DNA of 12,962 nt from Nocardioidaceae bacterium (GTDB lineage Bacteria; Actinomycetota; Actinomycetes; Propionibacteriales; Nocardioidaceae): assembly GCA_013813125.1 (NCBI GenBank), contig JACCSH010000268.1, forward strand, positions 1 through 12,962, read 5' to 3'. The translations under genes were made by a program, and so were the position numbers. Numbering within the stretch: the first letter of the stretch is position 1; each line of letters starts with the position of its first letter. Of the stretch, positions 1 through 6,849 are shown in pieces. Below the pieces are notes generated by a model. It had not been told where the DNA came from. It was given only the letters and a program-made list of their open reading frames with translations, and made no database searches.

Positions 1-315
1 CGCTGGCGGGCTACGGCAGCCGCCATGCGCGCCTATAGTCGCCGAGGCGTCGATCCCGTCGCCGCTCTGGCGCCGAGCGAGGACCGAGCTGCCCTGGTGG
101 CCGCGCTGCGAACGATCAACGCCGATCAGCGACGGGCAATCGTGCTGCACCATCTGTGCGACTTGTCCGTCGATGAAGTGGCCCGCGAGACGGGCGCCCC
201 GACCGGCACCGTGAAGGCCCGGCTGGCCCGCGGTCGCGAGGCACTGGCTCGGGTGCTCGGACCGGACGCCGGCGCTGCCGACGATGACACACACGGGAAG
301 GCTCACCATGTCTGA
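1..315 (+). CDS. ECF sigma factor, SigE-like, 3' part only
   Basis: The reading frame is open from the first base of the window, so the gene starts upstream; the ATG at 25 is internal. The 104 visible residues begin with RWRATAAAMRAY, which resembles the end of sigma region 2 and the linker of SigE-family ECF factors. Region 4 follows: 'AALRTINADQRRAIVLHHL', then the helix-turn-helix 'LSVDEVARETGAPTGTVKARL' (about residues 54-75 of the visible part), which contacts the -35 element. The last 17 residues are an acidic/His tail. The stop at 313-315 lies inside the next gene, giving an 8-bp overlap and probable translational coupling with a membrane protein, as in sigma/anti-sigma pairs. Seen: region 4 and overlap. 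Inferred: the sigma factor is controlled by its neighbour. Its regulon cannot be read from here. Confidence 0.88.
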   Translation, partial: RWRATAAAMRAYSRRGVDPVAALAPSEDRAALVAALRTINADQRRAIVLHHLCDLSVDEVARETGAPTGTVKARLARGREALARVLGPDAGAADDDTHGKAHHV

Positions 316-1318
316 CTATGACGACTTCCAGCGGCAGCTTCGGGGAATCGCCACCGACGCCGCCAGCCAGGCCCGACTGCAGCCAGCCGCTGACATCCGC
401 CGCCGAGCGGCCCGACGCCGAGGTCTTCAGGTGACGGGCAGTGCGCTGGCGACTGCTGGCTTGGTAGTCGGAATCTGGGCGGTGGCGGCCCCCGGCACTG
501 ACAACGACGGCATCCTTCCCGCCGGTCCTCCGACGAGTACGACGTCAGGCCCCGCGCCAACCGAGTCCGGGGCGCCGACACGACCCACAGAGCCCGCCTC
601 GACCACCGAGGTCCCCCCTGACGACGGGCCGCCCAAAGACACGGCAGAGCCGCAACCGCCCCCGCCAGGGGGGTGGGTGACCACGCTTCCCGACCCGGTC
701 ACCCTCGTGCTTGTCCATGACGGGCAGAAGGCAGGCCACTCGGAGGAGTCGGACTGGAAGCCGGTCGAAGGGACGGACACCTGGTTGTTGGTGCCCTGCG
801 ACGGTTTTGAAGACGCCGGCTATCCGTCGGACAAGCTGCGCACGGAGCACCGGGCGATCGCGCAGAGCGGGATCGAGCGCGTCGTCGCGGAGCAGGTCGC
901 GGTCTATCCCAGCGATGTCGAGGCGATCCAGGCAATGCAGGAGATGCGGCAAGCGCTGATCGACTGCTCAGACGAACGCACGAGGCACCCGGCCGACGGC
1001 ACGTACACGGACTCCTTCTGGGACTTCGCCGATTCGGTCGCCAAGACCTCCGTCGGCAACCTGGAGCCGGACGAGTCGTTCCAGGCCTGGAACTGGAACC
1101 GCACGTACAACGAGGAAGGCCAACCCACCTATGGGCTGGGCGGTGGTTTCTTCACGGTCACCCGGGTCGGGAACGCGGTCCTACTCACCGTGTCCGACGG
1201 GGAGACCGACTGGGGCCGGCCGGGGGCGCCCGCGGAGGTCGCCGTGGAGCTGGCCAAGACAACGCGTGCCGTGCTCATCAACCTGTGCGAATGGTATTCG
1301 GCAGCCGACGGCTGCTGA
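308..1318 (+). CDS. Membrane-anchored protein with extracytoplasmic Cys-containing domain, putative sigma regulator
   Basis: 336 residues. I chose the ATG at 308 because GGGAAG (295-300) lies 7 bp upstream; an in-frame ATG at 284 would add eight residues but has no such site. Residues 1-40 are a short, basic cytoplasmic segment (DIRRRAARRR at 29-38). Residues about 41-62 form one hydrophobic helix (GSALATAGLVVGIWAVAA). Residues about 65-125 are a Pro/Thr/Ser/Glu-rich linker. The rest is an extracytoplasmic domain with four cysteines (LVPCDG, LIDCSD, NLCEWY, DGC at the end), which could form two disulfides. The layout resembles actinobacterial sensor domains of the PknH-C or lipoprotein type, but I do not recognise a named family. 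The 8-bp overlap with the sigma gene suggests an anti-sigma or sensor role. No zinc anti-sigma HxxxCxxC motif is present, so a classical ZAS anti-sigma is not supported. Confidence 0.85.
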   Translation: MSDYDDFQRQLRGIATDAASQARLQPAADIRRRAARRRGLQVTGSALATAGLVVGIWAVAAPGTDNDGILPAGPPTSTTSGPAPTESGAPTRPTEPASTTEVPPDDGPPKDTAEPQPPPPGGWVTTLPDPVTLVLVHDGQKAGHSEESDWKPVEGTDTWLLVPCDGFEDAGYPSDKLRTEHRAIAQSGIERVVAEQVAVYPSDVEAIQAMQEMRQALIDCSDERTRHPADGTYTDSFWDFADSVAKTSVGNLEPDESFQAWNWNRTYNEEGQPTYGLGGGFFTVTRVGNAVLLTVSDGETDWGRPGAPAEVAVELAKTTRAVLINLCEWYSAADGC

Positions 1319-1441
1319 CGTTCCTGCCAAAACACCTCCTCGACTAGCAACGCAACGAATGCGCTCGCCGGACGGCTATGCGGCTGAGGGTTGCAAACGA
1401 GCGCGTGAAGGCAGGCTGGTCGCCACGAACAGGAGACGTCG

Positions 1442-1528
1442 GCTTATGCCGGTGATCGCCGGATCTACACGGCGAAGGGCGGAGCGCTCTGCAACACCCC
1501 GTTTACTCTCACCTTCTCGTTCTCCTAA
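1442..1528 (+). pseudogene. Possible remnant of a secreted serine-protease-like gene
   Basis: One frame reads AGDRRIYTAKGGALCNTPFT followed by LTFSFS and a stop, with no start codon and an upstream stop near 1406. The 'GDRxIYT..GG.LC..(G/P)FTLTF' pattern loosely resembles the beginning of the mature part of streptogrisin-like S1 proteases (GGD..Y....GRCS.GF.V). The catalytic His region that should follow is not readable. This is a weak resemblance from memory, and the stretch may be chance. The surrounding 1319-1633 holds nothing else I can support. Confidence 0.18.
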
Positions 1529-1633
1529 CGGGTCGGACAGGCGGGTTACGGCCTCGACACCGTTGCCAGCTAGCGCAACAACTGGCTCAGTCCAGGTAGT
1601 CGCGCACTAAGGACGCTTCAGCGCTGTGCGACT

Positions 1634-1667
1634 AAGCGTTGTAAACGTGCAGGTCACAAGCGTTGTG
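1634..1667. promoter_or_regulatory. Operator-like site: repeated AAGCGTTGT with a 13-bp palindrome
   Basis: AAGCGTTGT occurs at 1634-1642 and again at 1658-1666, a 24-bp period. The second copy sits inside a perfect palindrome CACAA-GCG-TTGTG (1655-1667). An AT-richer stretch GAAATATCTT follows, then GAGAGG (1688-1693), then an ATG at 1701. The position is right for a repressor site over a promoter serving the short open frame at 1701. The regulator and the -10/-35 hexamers are not established. Confidence 0.3.
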
Positions 1668-1700
1668 CGGTGAAATATCTTCGACTGAGAGGCGACACCA

Positions 1701-1814
1701 ATGTCGACCACCACCGCAGATGAGCTCCCGCGTTCAGCACCGCCCCACGTTTCCACCGGGGTCCCGTCCCCCGGATACGGACACAAGCTGGGGTCGGGAG
1801 ACAAACGAGCTTGA
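1701..1814 (+). pseudogene. 37-codon fragment resembling the N-terminus of an amino-acid permease
   Basis: The open frame starts at an ATG 7 bp after GAGAGG and reads MSTTTADELPRSAPPHVSTG, then VPSPGYGHKLGSGDKRA and a stop. The ending 'GY.HKLGS' is where cytoplasmic N-termini of APC-family amino-acid permeases usually run into their first membrane helix ('GY.K.L..RQ..MIAIGG'). Here no membrane helix follows. It is 37 bp upstream of the insertion-sequence end at 1852, so the element or a linked deletion may have removed the rest. The family assignment is from memory of N-terminal style only. A genuine small peptide cannot be excluded. Confidence 0.3.
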
Positions 1815-1851
1815 GCCCGGCCCGAGGGCACATGGGGTAAACCGGGTGGCG

Positions 1852-2388
1852 TGACCCCTTGAGATTGGTTTACTCGTGATGAGACTCGATGGCCCACCAT
1901 GGTGGGTGAAGAAGGATCGTCATGACGACTCGTCGACGACATATACGGAGCAGGTTGTCCGCAAGCTGCGGAGAGGCCGACCGAGTACTGAACGACGGCG
2001 GCGGCGTCCTGGACAAGATCGCCGCCGACCGCGGCCGCCACCCGAGTTTCATCCGCAGCGACAACGGCCCCGAACTGACCGCTCACGCCCGCAAAGACTG
2101 GTGCCGGTTCAACTCCGCCGGCACCGCCTACATCGACCCCGGCGCACCCTGGCAGAACCCCTGGGTCGAGTCCTACGGCTCCCGGATGCGCGACGAACTA
2201 CTAGCCCTCGAAGTCTTCGACACACTGCTCCAGGCGCAAGTGCTTGTCTGCGACTGGCGAGACGAGTACAACCAATACCGACCCCACTCCGCCCTCGGCA
2301 TGCTCACCCCGCATCAGCACCACGACCGGTGGCAGACCAACCAACCCCAACTCTCATAACGGATGGACCACTCAACGGGGTCCGGTCA
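1852..2388 (+). mobile_element. Internally deleted IS3-family insertion sequence
   Basis: The left end reads TGACCCCTTGAG (1852-1863). The right end read inward on the minus strand from 2388 is TGACCGGACCCCGTTGAG, so both ends carry TGACC and a shared (G)ACCCC.TTGAG core in inverted orientation. The right boundary is either 2383 or 2388. No target duplication is obvious: the flanks are GGTGGCG and CGGGCG. Between the ends lies only about 0.54 kb, against 1.2-1.4 kb for an intact IS3 element. The start of OrfA is joined to the C-terminal half of OrfB. The element cannot transpose by itself, but its ends might still be mobilised by a full copy elsewhere. Confidence 0.75.
1922..2359 (+). pseudogene. 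IS3-family transposase remnant, OrfA start fused to OrfB integrase core
   Basis: The ATG at 1922 follows GAAGGA (1911-1916). The first codons, MTTRRR, belong to OrfA. The OrfA-like sequence TYTEQVVRKLR is in the neighbouring frame, and EADRVLNDGGGV is back in the first frame. This shows a one-base loss near 1938-1941 compensated by a one-base gain near 1970-1973. From about LDKIAADRGRHPSFIRSDNG the sequence is OrfB: the second catalytic Asp lies in RSDNGPEL, and the catalytic Glu probably in NPWVESYGSRMRDELL, followed by the usual C-terminal YNQYRPHSALG. The OrfA zinc/HTH end, the frameshift window and the first catalytic Asp are missing, so the DDE triad is incomplete. The family assignment is secure; activity is excluded. 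Confidence 0.82.
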
Positions 2389-2511
2389 CGGGCGTTAGGG
2401 AGCGTGTCCCCAGTCCGGAAGCATGCCCGCGAACAGCGTGTTGACCGTTCCGCCAGAAGCTCTATTCCAGTCAGTAACTCTGTGCCTTCGGCCGCAGGGT
2501 CGGCGACCGCG
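2389..2511. other. Short non-coding gap between IS remnant and ribokinase end
   Basis: This 123-bp stretch has no convincing gene and no clear terminator hairpin for the minus-strand operon. On the minus strand one frame reads NTLFAGMLPDWGHAP and a stop (ending near 2396), which could be the tail of a lost downstream gene, but I do not recognise it. A near-perfect 14-bp palindrome, CCTTCGGCCGCAGG, is present around 2484-2497. Confidence 0.4.
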
Positions 2512-3447
2512 TCACGGATGGCTGCGTCCATGGGGGTCTTGCGAACTCATTCGCAGCTGGACCTCCTCGGCCGTAGGGAAAGAGGCCTGGGTGCCAGGCC
2601 GTTGGGTGCTCAAGGAACCGCAGACCGTGGCCATCTTGACTGCTTGTTCCACTTCTTCCCCGGCCCCGATCGCATAGGAGAAGCCGCCCAAGAAGGCGTC
2701 CCCTGCGCCAGTCGTGTCAACGGCTTTGACCGCGACAGCGGGGACATGGCGAACGGCTTCCTTACTGGGGAAAGCGGCTCCCAATTCCCCTAAAGTCACG
2801 AGGAGACGGCCTTGCAGCCCGGAGTCTGCCCGCAGGATCTCGGCGTTCTCAGGTGGGGCCCCGAACAGCAGCTCGAACTCGTTCTCGTTCGGAACCAGCC
2901 AGTCCGCAAGCTCCAGCACGTCGGCTCGAAGAGCAGCGGCAGGGGCTGGGTTGAGGATATTGACAGCGCCCCAGCGCCGGCCGAGTTTGAAGGCCTCTGC
3001 GACCGCGTCTTGGGGAATCTCGAGTTGGCACACCACGCAGTCCGCACCGTCGATGTCGGCCAACTCAGAGCGCACCACATCTGGAGTAACAGCCTCGTTT
3101 GCGCCGGGGATGATGATGATGCGATTCGTCCCGGACGGTTCGACCCAGATCGGCGCGACCCCAGTTGAAATGGTGGGAATGGGGTCTCCCAACCGGAGCG
3201 ATACTCCTTGCTCCGCTAAGTGCTTTCGGGTCAACTCACCGAAGAAGTCGTCACCAACGCGATTGACGAAGACAACCTCTGCTCCTAAGCCGGCAGCCAT
3301 GACGGCCTGGTTGGCCCCCTTGCCACCAAAGCCCAGTTGAAACTCTGTCCCTCTCAGAGTCTGCCCTGGACCGGGTAGTACAGGCGCGTATGCGACGAGG
3401 TCCATCATTGTCGAACCGACGACAACGATCCGCGGAGTCCTGTTCAC
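2512..3447 (-). CDS. rbsK: Ribokinase, PfkB family carbohydrate kinase
   Basis: 311 residues, the usual ribokinase length. The frame stays open for 79 codons upstream. The GTG at 3447 is preferred because GGAGA (3455-3459) is 7 bp upstream and homology begins at once with RIVVVGSTMMDLV. Asp16 lies at the sugar-binding position. GFGGKGANQA (39-48) is PfkB signature 1, and DTTGAGDAFLGG (244-255) is signature 2 with the catalytic base Asp250. The enzyme would phosphorylate ribose or a related furanose at O5 with ATP in the cytoplasm. It is the last gene of the operon, 55 bp after the GATase-like gene, the widest gap in the unit. The product is clearly in the ribokinase branch, but deoxyribokinase or another furanose kinase is possible. 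Confidence 0.93.
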   Translation of the reverse strand: MNRTPRIVVVGSTMMDLVAYAPVLPGPGQTLRGTEFQLGFGGKGANQAVMAAGLGAEVVFVNRVGDDFFGELTRKHLAEQGVSLRLGDPIPTISTGVAPIWVEPSGTNRIIIIPGANEAVTPDVVRSELADIDGADCVVCQLEIPQDAVAEAFKLGRRWGAVNILNPAPAAALRADVLELADWLVPNENEFELLFGAPPENAEILRADSGLQGRLLVTLGELGAAFPSKEAVRHVPAVAVKAVDTTGAGDAFLGGFSYAIGAGEEVEQAVKMATVCGSLSTQRPGTQASFPTAEEVQLRMSSQDPHGRSHP

Positions 3448-3454
3448 GAAGAAG

Positions 3455-3459
3455 TCTCC
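3455..3459 (-). promoter_or_regulatory. Ribosome binding site deciding the ribokinase start
   Basis: GGAGA on the minus strand, 7 bp before the GTG at 3447. Upstream in-frame codons lie within the 3' end of the preceding gene and match no ribokinase sequence. Confidence 0.7.
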
Positions 3460-3502
3460 GGTGGCATCGTCTGGACCTGACAACGCAGCGATTGAGGGCC
3501 CA

Positions 3503-4267
3503 TCAGCTGTCCCGTCCGGAAAGCCATTCCAGTAGCTGACTCCAGAAAGAGCCGTACCCCTCCCACGCCATGAACTCTGGACTACCCCAGTGAGGGGAGC
3601 AGTCTGACGCGAAGGCCGCTGATCTGCCTTGCCCTCGCTCCCCGACGATGAGGAAAGGGTCTTGTTCGACAGCCAGCAAGACATCGCCTGTTGGCTTTGC
3701 CGTCAGCCGGTTGTAGCCAAGGAAGTACGGCCATGGCCGCGGCAAACCGCGCAGAATGGGATGTCCGCTGAGCTGGACCTCAGGGTGGACTCCCTCCGGC
3801 CGTTCGGCGCGGTCGTCGTAGCCTTTGATTCCAACAGGAAGACATTCCTCCACGGGTGTGGCGTGATAACGGCCCTTACCCTCAAATCCTGCGAAGGACA
3901 TGTAACCGCCGACCATGAGAAAGCCGCCTCCTGAGTTGACCCACTCGTCGATCACGGAGAGTCGGTTAGGTGTCCGCTCACCGCGTACGAAAGTGTCCGG
4001 GTGCAGGAGAAGCGTGTCAGCACCAATATCGCTGAGGATCACGACGTCATAGTCGTTGAGTGCTTCGACGCTAGCAGGAAAGGCCTCAGTGGCCGCGTGG
4101 TTCGCGATGTGGTCTACGTCCCAATCGTGTGCGGACAGCGCAGCGACGAACTCGGCGCTGCCGACCGCATACTCGCCAGTCGTGTAGGCGGAGAACCCCT
4201 TCTGATGGATCCCGTATGTAAGCCACGTTTCTCCGGCGAGCAGAACACGGCGGCGACTGTCGTTCAT
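3503..4267 (-). CDS. Glutamine-amidotransferase-fold protein (GATase1-like), function unknown
   Basis: 254 residues, cytoplasmic, with no signal or membrane segment. It resembles the uncharacterised GATase1-like family often labelled 'putative glutamine amidotransferase' (Pfam GATase1_like, distantly ThuA-like). Visible marks are GETWLTYGIHQKGFSAYTTG (12-31), DVVILSDIGADTLLLHP (74-90), GGGFLMVGGYMSFAGFEGKG (113-132) and SAAFASDCSPHWG (216-228). The expected nucleophile-elbow region reads GGYMSF with no cysteine; the cysteines are Cys142 and Cys223. A glutaminase reaction is therefore not supported, and another hydrolase, isomerase or binding role is possible. The start ATG follows GGAG that directly overlaps the preceding gene's TAG stop (TAGGAG), 8 bp after the permease. 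Co-transcription with transporter and ribokinase suggests a sugar or nucleoside-like substrate. Confidence 0.85.
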   Translation of the reverse strand: MNDSRRRVLLAGETWLTYGIHQKGFSAYTTGEYAVGSAEFVAALSAHDWDVDHIANHAATEAFPASVEALNDYDVVILSDIGADTLLLHPDTFVRGERTPNRLSVIDEWVNSGGGFLMVGGYMSFAGFEGKGRYHATPVEECLPVGIKGYDDRAERPEGVHPEVQLSGHPILRGLPRPWPYFLGYNRLTAKPTGDVLLAVEQDPFLIVGERGQGRSAAFASDCSPHWGSPEFMAWEGYGSFWSQLLEWLSGRDS

Positions 4268-4275
4268 GGCAACTC

Positions 4276-5271
4276 CTAGAGTCGAATGCGAGGATCGGCC
4301 GCGGCTTGCGCCAGGTCGACGAGGGTGTTCACGATGACGTACCCAGCACCCACGACAAGCGTCACCCCGGCAATAGCGCGCAGATCACTGAACGCGATGG
4401 ACTGGTTCAGGTAGAGACCGATGCCTGGCCACGCGAAGATGGCTTCCACTATCACGACTCCACCGAGCAACAATCCAAGCTGGAGCCCCGCCATGGTCAG
4501 CGGCGCCGACAAGGCGTTGCGCAACGCATGCCTGAACAGCACCGACCGTGGGGGCAGTCCTTTAGCGTGAAGCGTGCGAATGTAGTCGGACCGGTAGACC
4601 TCGATGAGCGACGATCGCAGCACTCGGCCGATCGCCACCGCCGGGACAAGCGCAAGCGCCAGCCCTGGAAGGATGAGGTGACGTAATGCATCCAAAAACA
4701 CATCAGGGCGTGCGTGCAGAAGCGAGTCGAGTAGCAGCAGACCAGTGGGGGCCTCTGGTGCGTCAGCCACGCTGGTGCGACCTGACAGCGGAAGCCACGA
4801 CAGCTTGAAGTAGAAGATGTAGATGAAGATCAGCGCCAGCAGGAAGGACGGAACCGAGGCACCACCGACAAACAGCAAGCGGGCGGGTGTTGCGAAGCGC
4901 GAGGACACGACGGCCAGGACGCCGATTAGTAGTCCGCCGACGACAGCCAGGAGCATGCTGAAGCCAGCGAGTTCCAGGGTCGCCGGCAAGAAGGCTCCAA
5001 TGTCGTCGCGGACGTCCCTCCCAGTGCGCAGCGACTCACCGAACCCACCTCGTACGACCTGGCCGAGATAGGTCGCGTACTGGACCGGGAGCGGCTCGTC
5101 GAGACCGAGTCGTTCCCGTTCGGCTTCTACGACCTCGTCCGACGCGTTCACGCCGACACTGGCCCGCACCGGGTCGCCGGGCACAGCGGTCTGCAGGAGG
5201 AACACCACGGTGACCAGCGCAAGGAGCACTCCCACTGCCCCGAACGCCCGCACCAGCAGGAACCGAGCCAT
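4276..5271 (-). CDS. Oligopeptide-type ABC transporter permease, DppB-like
   Basis: 331 residues, typical for DppB/OppB. There is a membrane helix at about 5-27 and then an extracytoplasmic segment beginning VPGDPVRASVG, as in this family. Further helices lie at about 95-122, 130-152, 195-220, 253-275 and 297-320. The EAA loop that docks on the ATPase reads RHALRNALSAPLTMAG, and the C-terminus ADPRIRL is the family's usual ending. The start ATG has AGGAGG 4 bp upstream, immediately after the TAG stop of the binding-protein gene. It pairs with the DppC-type permease at 6850-7704 to form the membrane channel. The substrate cannot be told from the permease. Confidence 0.93.
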   Translation of the reverse strand: MARFLLVRAFGAVGVLLALVTVVFLLQTAVPGDPVRASVGVNASDEVVEAERERLGLDEPLPVQYATYLGQVVRGGFGESLRTGRDVRDDIGAFLPATLELAGFSMLLAVVGGLLIGVLAVVSSRFATPARLLFVGGASVPSFLLALIFIYIFYFKLSWLPLSGRTSVADAPEAPTGLLLLDSLLHARPDVFLDALRHLILPGLALALVPAVAIGRVLRSSLIEVYRSDYIRTLHAKGLPPRSVLFRHALRNALSAPLTMAGLQLGLLLGGVVIVEAIFAWPGIGLYLNQSIAFSDLRAIAGVTLVVGAGYVIVNTLVDLAQAAADPRIRL

Positions 5272-5279
5272 CCGACCTC

Positions 5280-6827
5280 CTAGCGGCTGAGGGCGGCCAG
5301 ATCAACCGTCCAGGGGTAGGCCGGAACGTGCTCCACCCCGTTCAGGTCGGCTTGGGCGACGACGACGTCACTGACGTACGCGATCGGCACCACGGACCAG
5401 TCCGCAGTGGCCAGCTCACCCGCCTCGGCGTAGTCCTCGGCGGCAGCCTCAGGGTCGACTTCAACCAGTCCACGATCGAGTGCCGCATCGACCTCTGGGT
5501 TCGAGTAGTTGAAGAAGTTGAGCGGCCCCACGGTGTACCAGACGATTCGTCCCCAGGTGTCGGGATGCGCTCCGTCCGGAGCGGGGGTTGAGACGTAGAT
5601 GTCGGCGGCGTTCGCCACGTCGTCGCGGTAGCCGAAGACCTCAGCGAGCTGCGCTTGGCGCGGCGTTGCATCCACGCCGACAGCCGCCAGACGTTGGCGC
5701 ATGAGGTCGGCGAGACGGCGCTGGACTCCGCTCGAGTCGGGGGTATAGACGATGTCCAGAGTGATGCCTTGACCCGACAAGTCCGATGAGTCGCCTGGTG
5801 CGTAGTCAACAGGTGCAAGTGACGGGTCGAGCAGTCCGGCAGGATATGCATTGCTGGGGACCTCGGCCGTTTCCCCGTAGACCTCTTCCACCAAGCTGGT
5901 TATGTCCAGGGCGCGTATGAGAGCCTCCCGCGTGCCTGCGTCGGCCAGTGACTCCTTGTTGTGATTGAGGTACAGGGAGGTCGTCCCGAGAGACGGAAAC
6001 TGCTCGAGGGCGAGGTCGTCGTTGCTTTCAACATTCGGGAGGTTGGCCAAGGGAAAGCCATGTGGAATCAGTTCCAGGTCACCGCGCTCCAACGCCAAGA
6101 TTTGGCTGGAGACGTCGGGTGTGATGGCGACTTCCACGGTTGAGAAGTGCGGCTCCTCGCCCCAGTAGTTGTCGTTGCGCGTCAAGGTGTAACCGGTTCC
6201 GCGGGTAAATTCGTCGATTACGTAGGGTCCGCTACCCGCTGATTGGGTGTCCAGGTACTTCTGAGCCAGATCCGCTGAGTTCTCCTCGAGCACGGTCGGA
6301 TTGATCGCCTTGGGGCTCCAGGCCGACGCGAGATAATGCAGGAACGCGACGTCTGGGTCCTTGAGGTTGACGACGAAAGTCTGCGGGTCAGGCGTCTCGT
6401 AACTGTCTACGCCCGCGAGCATGTATGACGGGCCCTGCTCAACCGCGGTCCGGCGCTCGAAGCTCGCTTGGATGGCCTCGCTGTCGAGTGGCGTCCCGTC
6501 GGCGTAAGTCAGGTCGTCTTTCAGGGTGAATGTGAAAGTAAGCCCGTCTTCGGATACTTCCCACGACTCCGCCAGCTCCCCCTCGATCTCTGTTCCACCG
6601 GGGGCGTATCGCAGGAGGCCTTCGTAAACCGACTGCATCACTGCGAGTCCCTCGATGTCGTAGAAGATGTCAGGATCCGCGGTGGCCATGTCTGCGAAGA
6701 ACGCGATGTTGAGCGTGTCATCGCTTTCAACTGACTGGTTCTCTTGTTCCTCGCCGCCGCTGCACGCCGTAGCGAGAAGCGCAGCCGTGAGGGAGAGGGC
6801 GACGTATGTTCGTATTTTGTTGGGCAC
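5280..6827 (-). CDS. Extracellular solute-binding lipoprotein, family 5 (SBP_bac_5)
   Basis: 515 residues. The GTG at 6827 is chosen because AGGAGG ends 4 bp before it and the signal peptide begins there (VPNKIRTYVALSLTAALL). The lipobox is LATAC, with Cys22 as the lipid-modified residue; Ala rather than Leu at -3 is slightly unusual. A Ser/Glu/Asp linker follows. The mature domain shows SBP_bac_5 marks: IAFFADMATADPD, MQSVYEGLLRY, LAESWEVSEDGLTFTFTLKD, ADGTPLDSEAIQASFER and the C-terminal NYSNPEVDAALDRG. It captures substrate outside the membrane and hands it to the two permeases. The family binds peptides but also glycans, nickel and nucleoside-like antibiotics. It lies between the two permease genes, 22 bp after DppC and 8 bp before DppB. 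Confidence 0.94.
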   Translation of the reverse strand: MPNKIRTYVALSLTAALLATACSGGEEQENQSVESDDTLNIAFFADMATADPDIFYDIEGLAVMQSVYEGLLRYAPGGTEIEGELAESWEVSEDGLTFTFTLKDDLTYADGTPLDSEAIQASFERRTAVEQGPSYMLAGVDSYETPDPQTFVVNLKDPDVAFLHYLASAWSPKAINPTVLEENSADLAQKYLDTQSAGSGPYVIDEFTRGTGYTLTRNDNYWGEEPHFSTVEVAITPDVSSQILALERGDLELIPHGFPLANLPNVESNDDLALEQFPSLGTTSLYLNHNKESLADAGTREALIRALDITSLVEEVYGETAEVPSNAYPAGLLDPSLAPVDYAPGDSSDLSGQGITLDIVYTPDSSGVQRRLADLMRQRLAAVGVDATPRQAQLAEVFGYRDDVANAADIYVSTPAPDGAHPDTWGRIVWYTVGPLNFFNYSNPEVDAALDRGLVEVDPEAAAEDYAEAGELATADWSVVPIAYVSDVVVAQADLNGVEHVPAYPWTVDLAALSR

Positions 6828-6831
6828 AAGG

Positions 6832-6837
6832 CCTCCT
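6832..6837 (-). promoter_or_regulatory. Strong ribosome binding site of the binding-protein gene
   Basis: AGGAGG on the minus strand with 4 bp to the GTG at 6827. It sits inside TAGGAGG, the same string that bridges stop and start at the DppB junction, and rules out an in-frame start ten codons upstream. Confidence 0.75.
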
Positions 6838-6849
6838 AGGTGGGGAAGG

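Noticed and set aside
1845..2394. Target-site duplication around the IS remnant
   Set aside because: The flanks GGTGGCG and CGGGCG share no convincing 3-4 bp direct repeat at matching positions.
1876..2793. 305-codon plus-strand frame across the IS remnant and ribokinase end
   Set aside because: Only its first part (TYTEQVVRKLR) is meaningful, as the displaced part of OrfA. The rest is Arg/Pro-rich noise crossing a real gene.
3448..3684. Extended N-terminus of the ribokinase
   Set aside because: It lies mostly within the end of the preceding gene. Ribokinase homology and a GGAGA site place the start at 3447.
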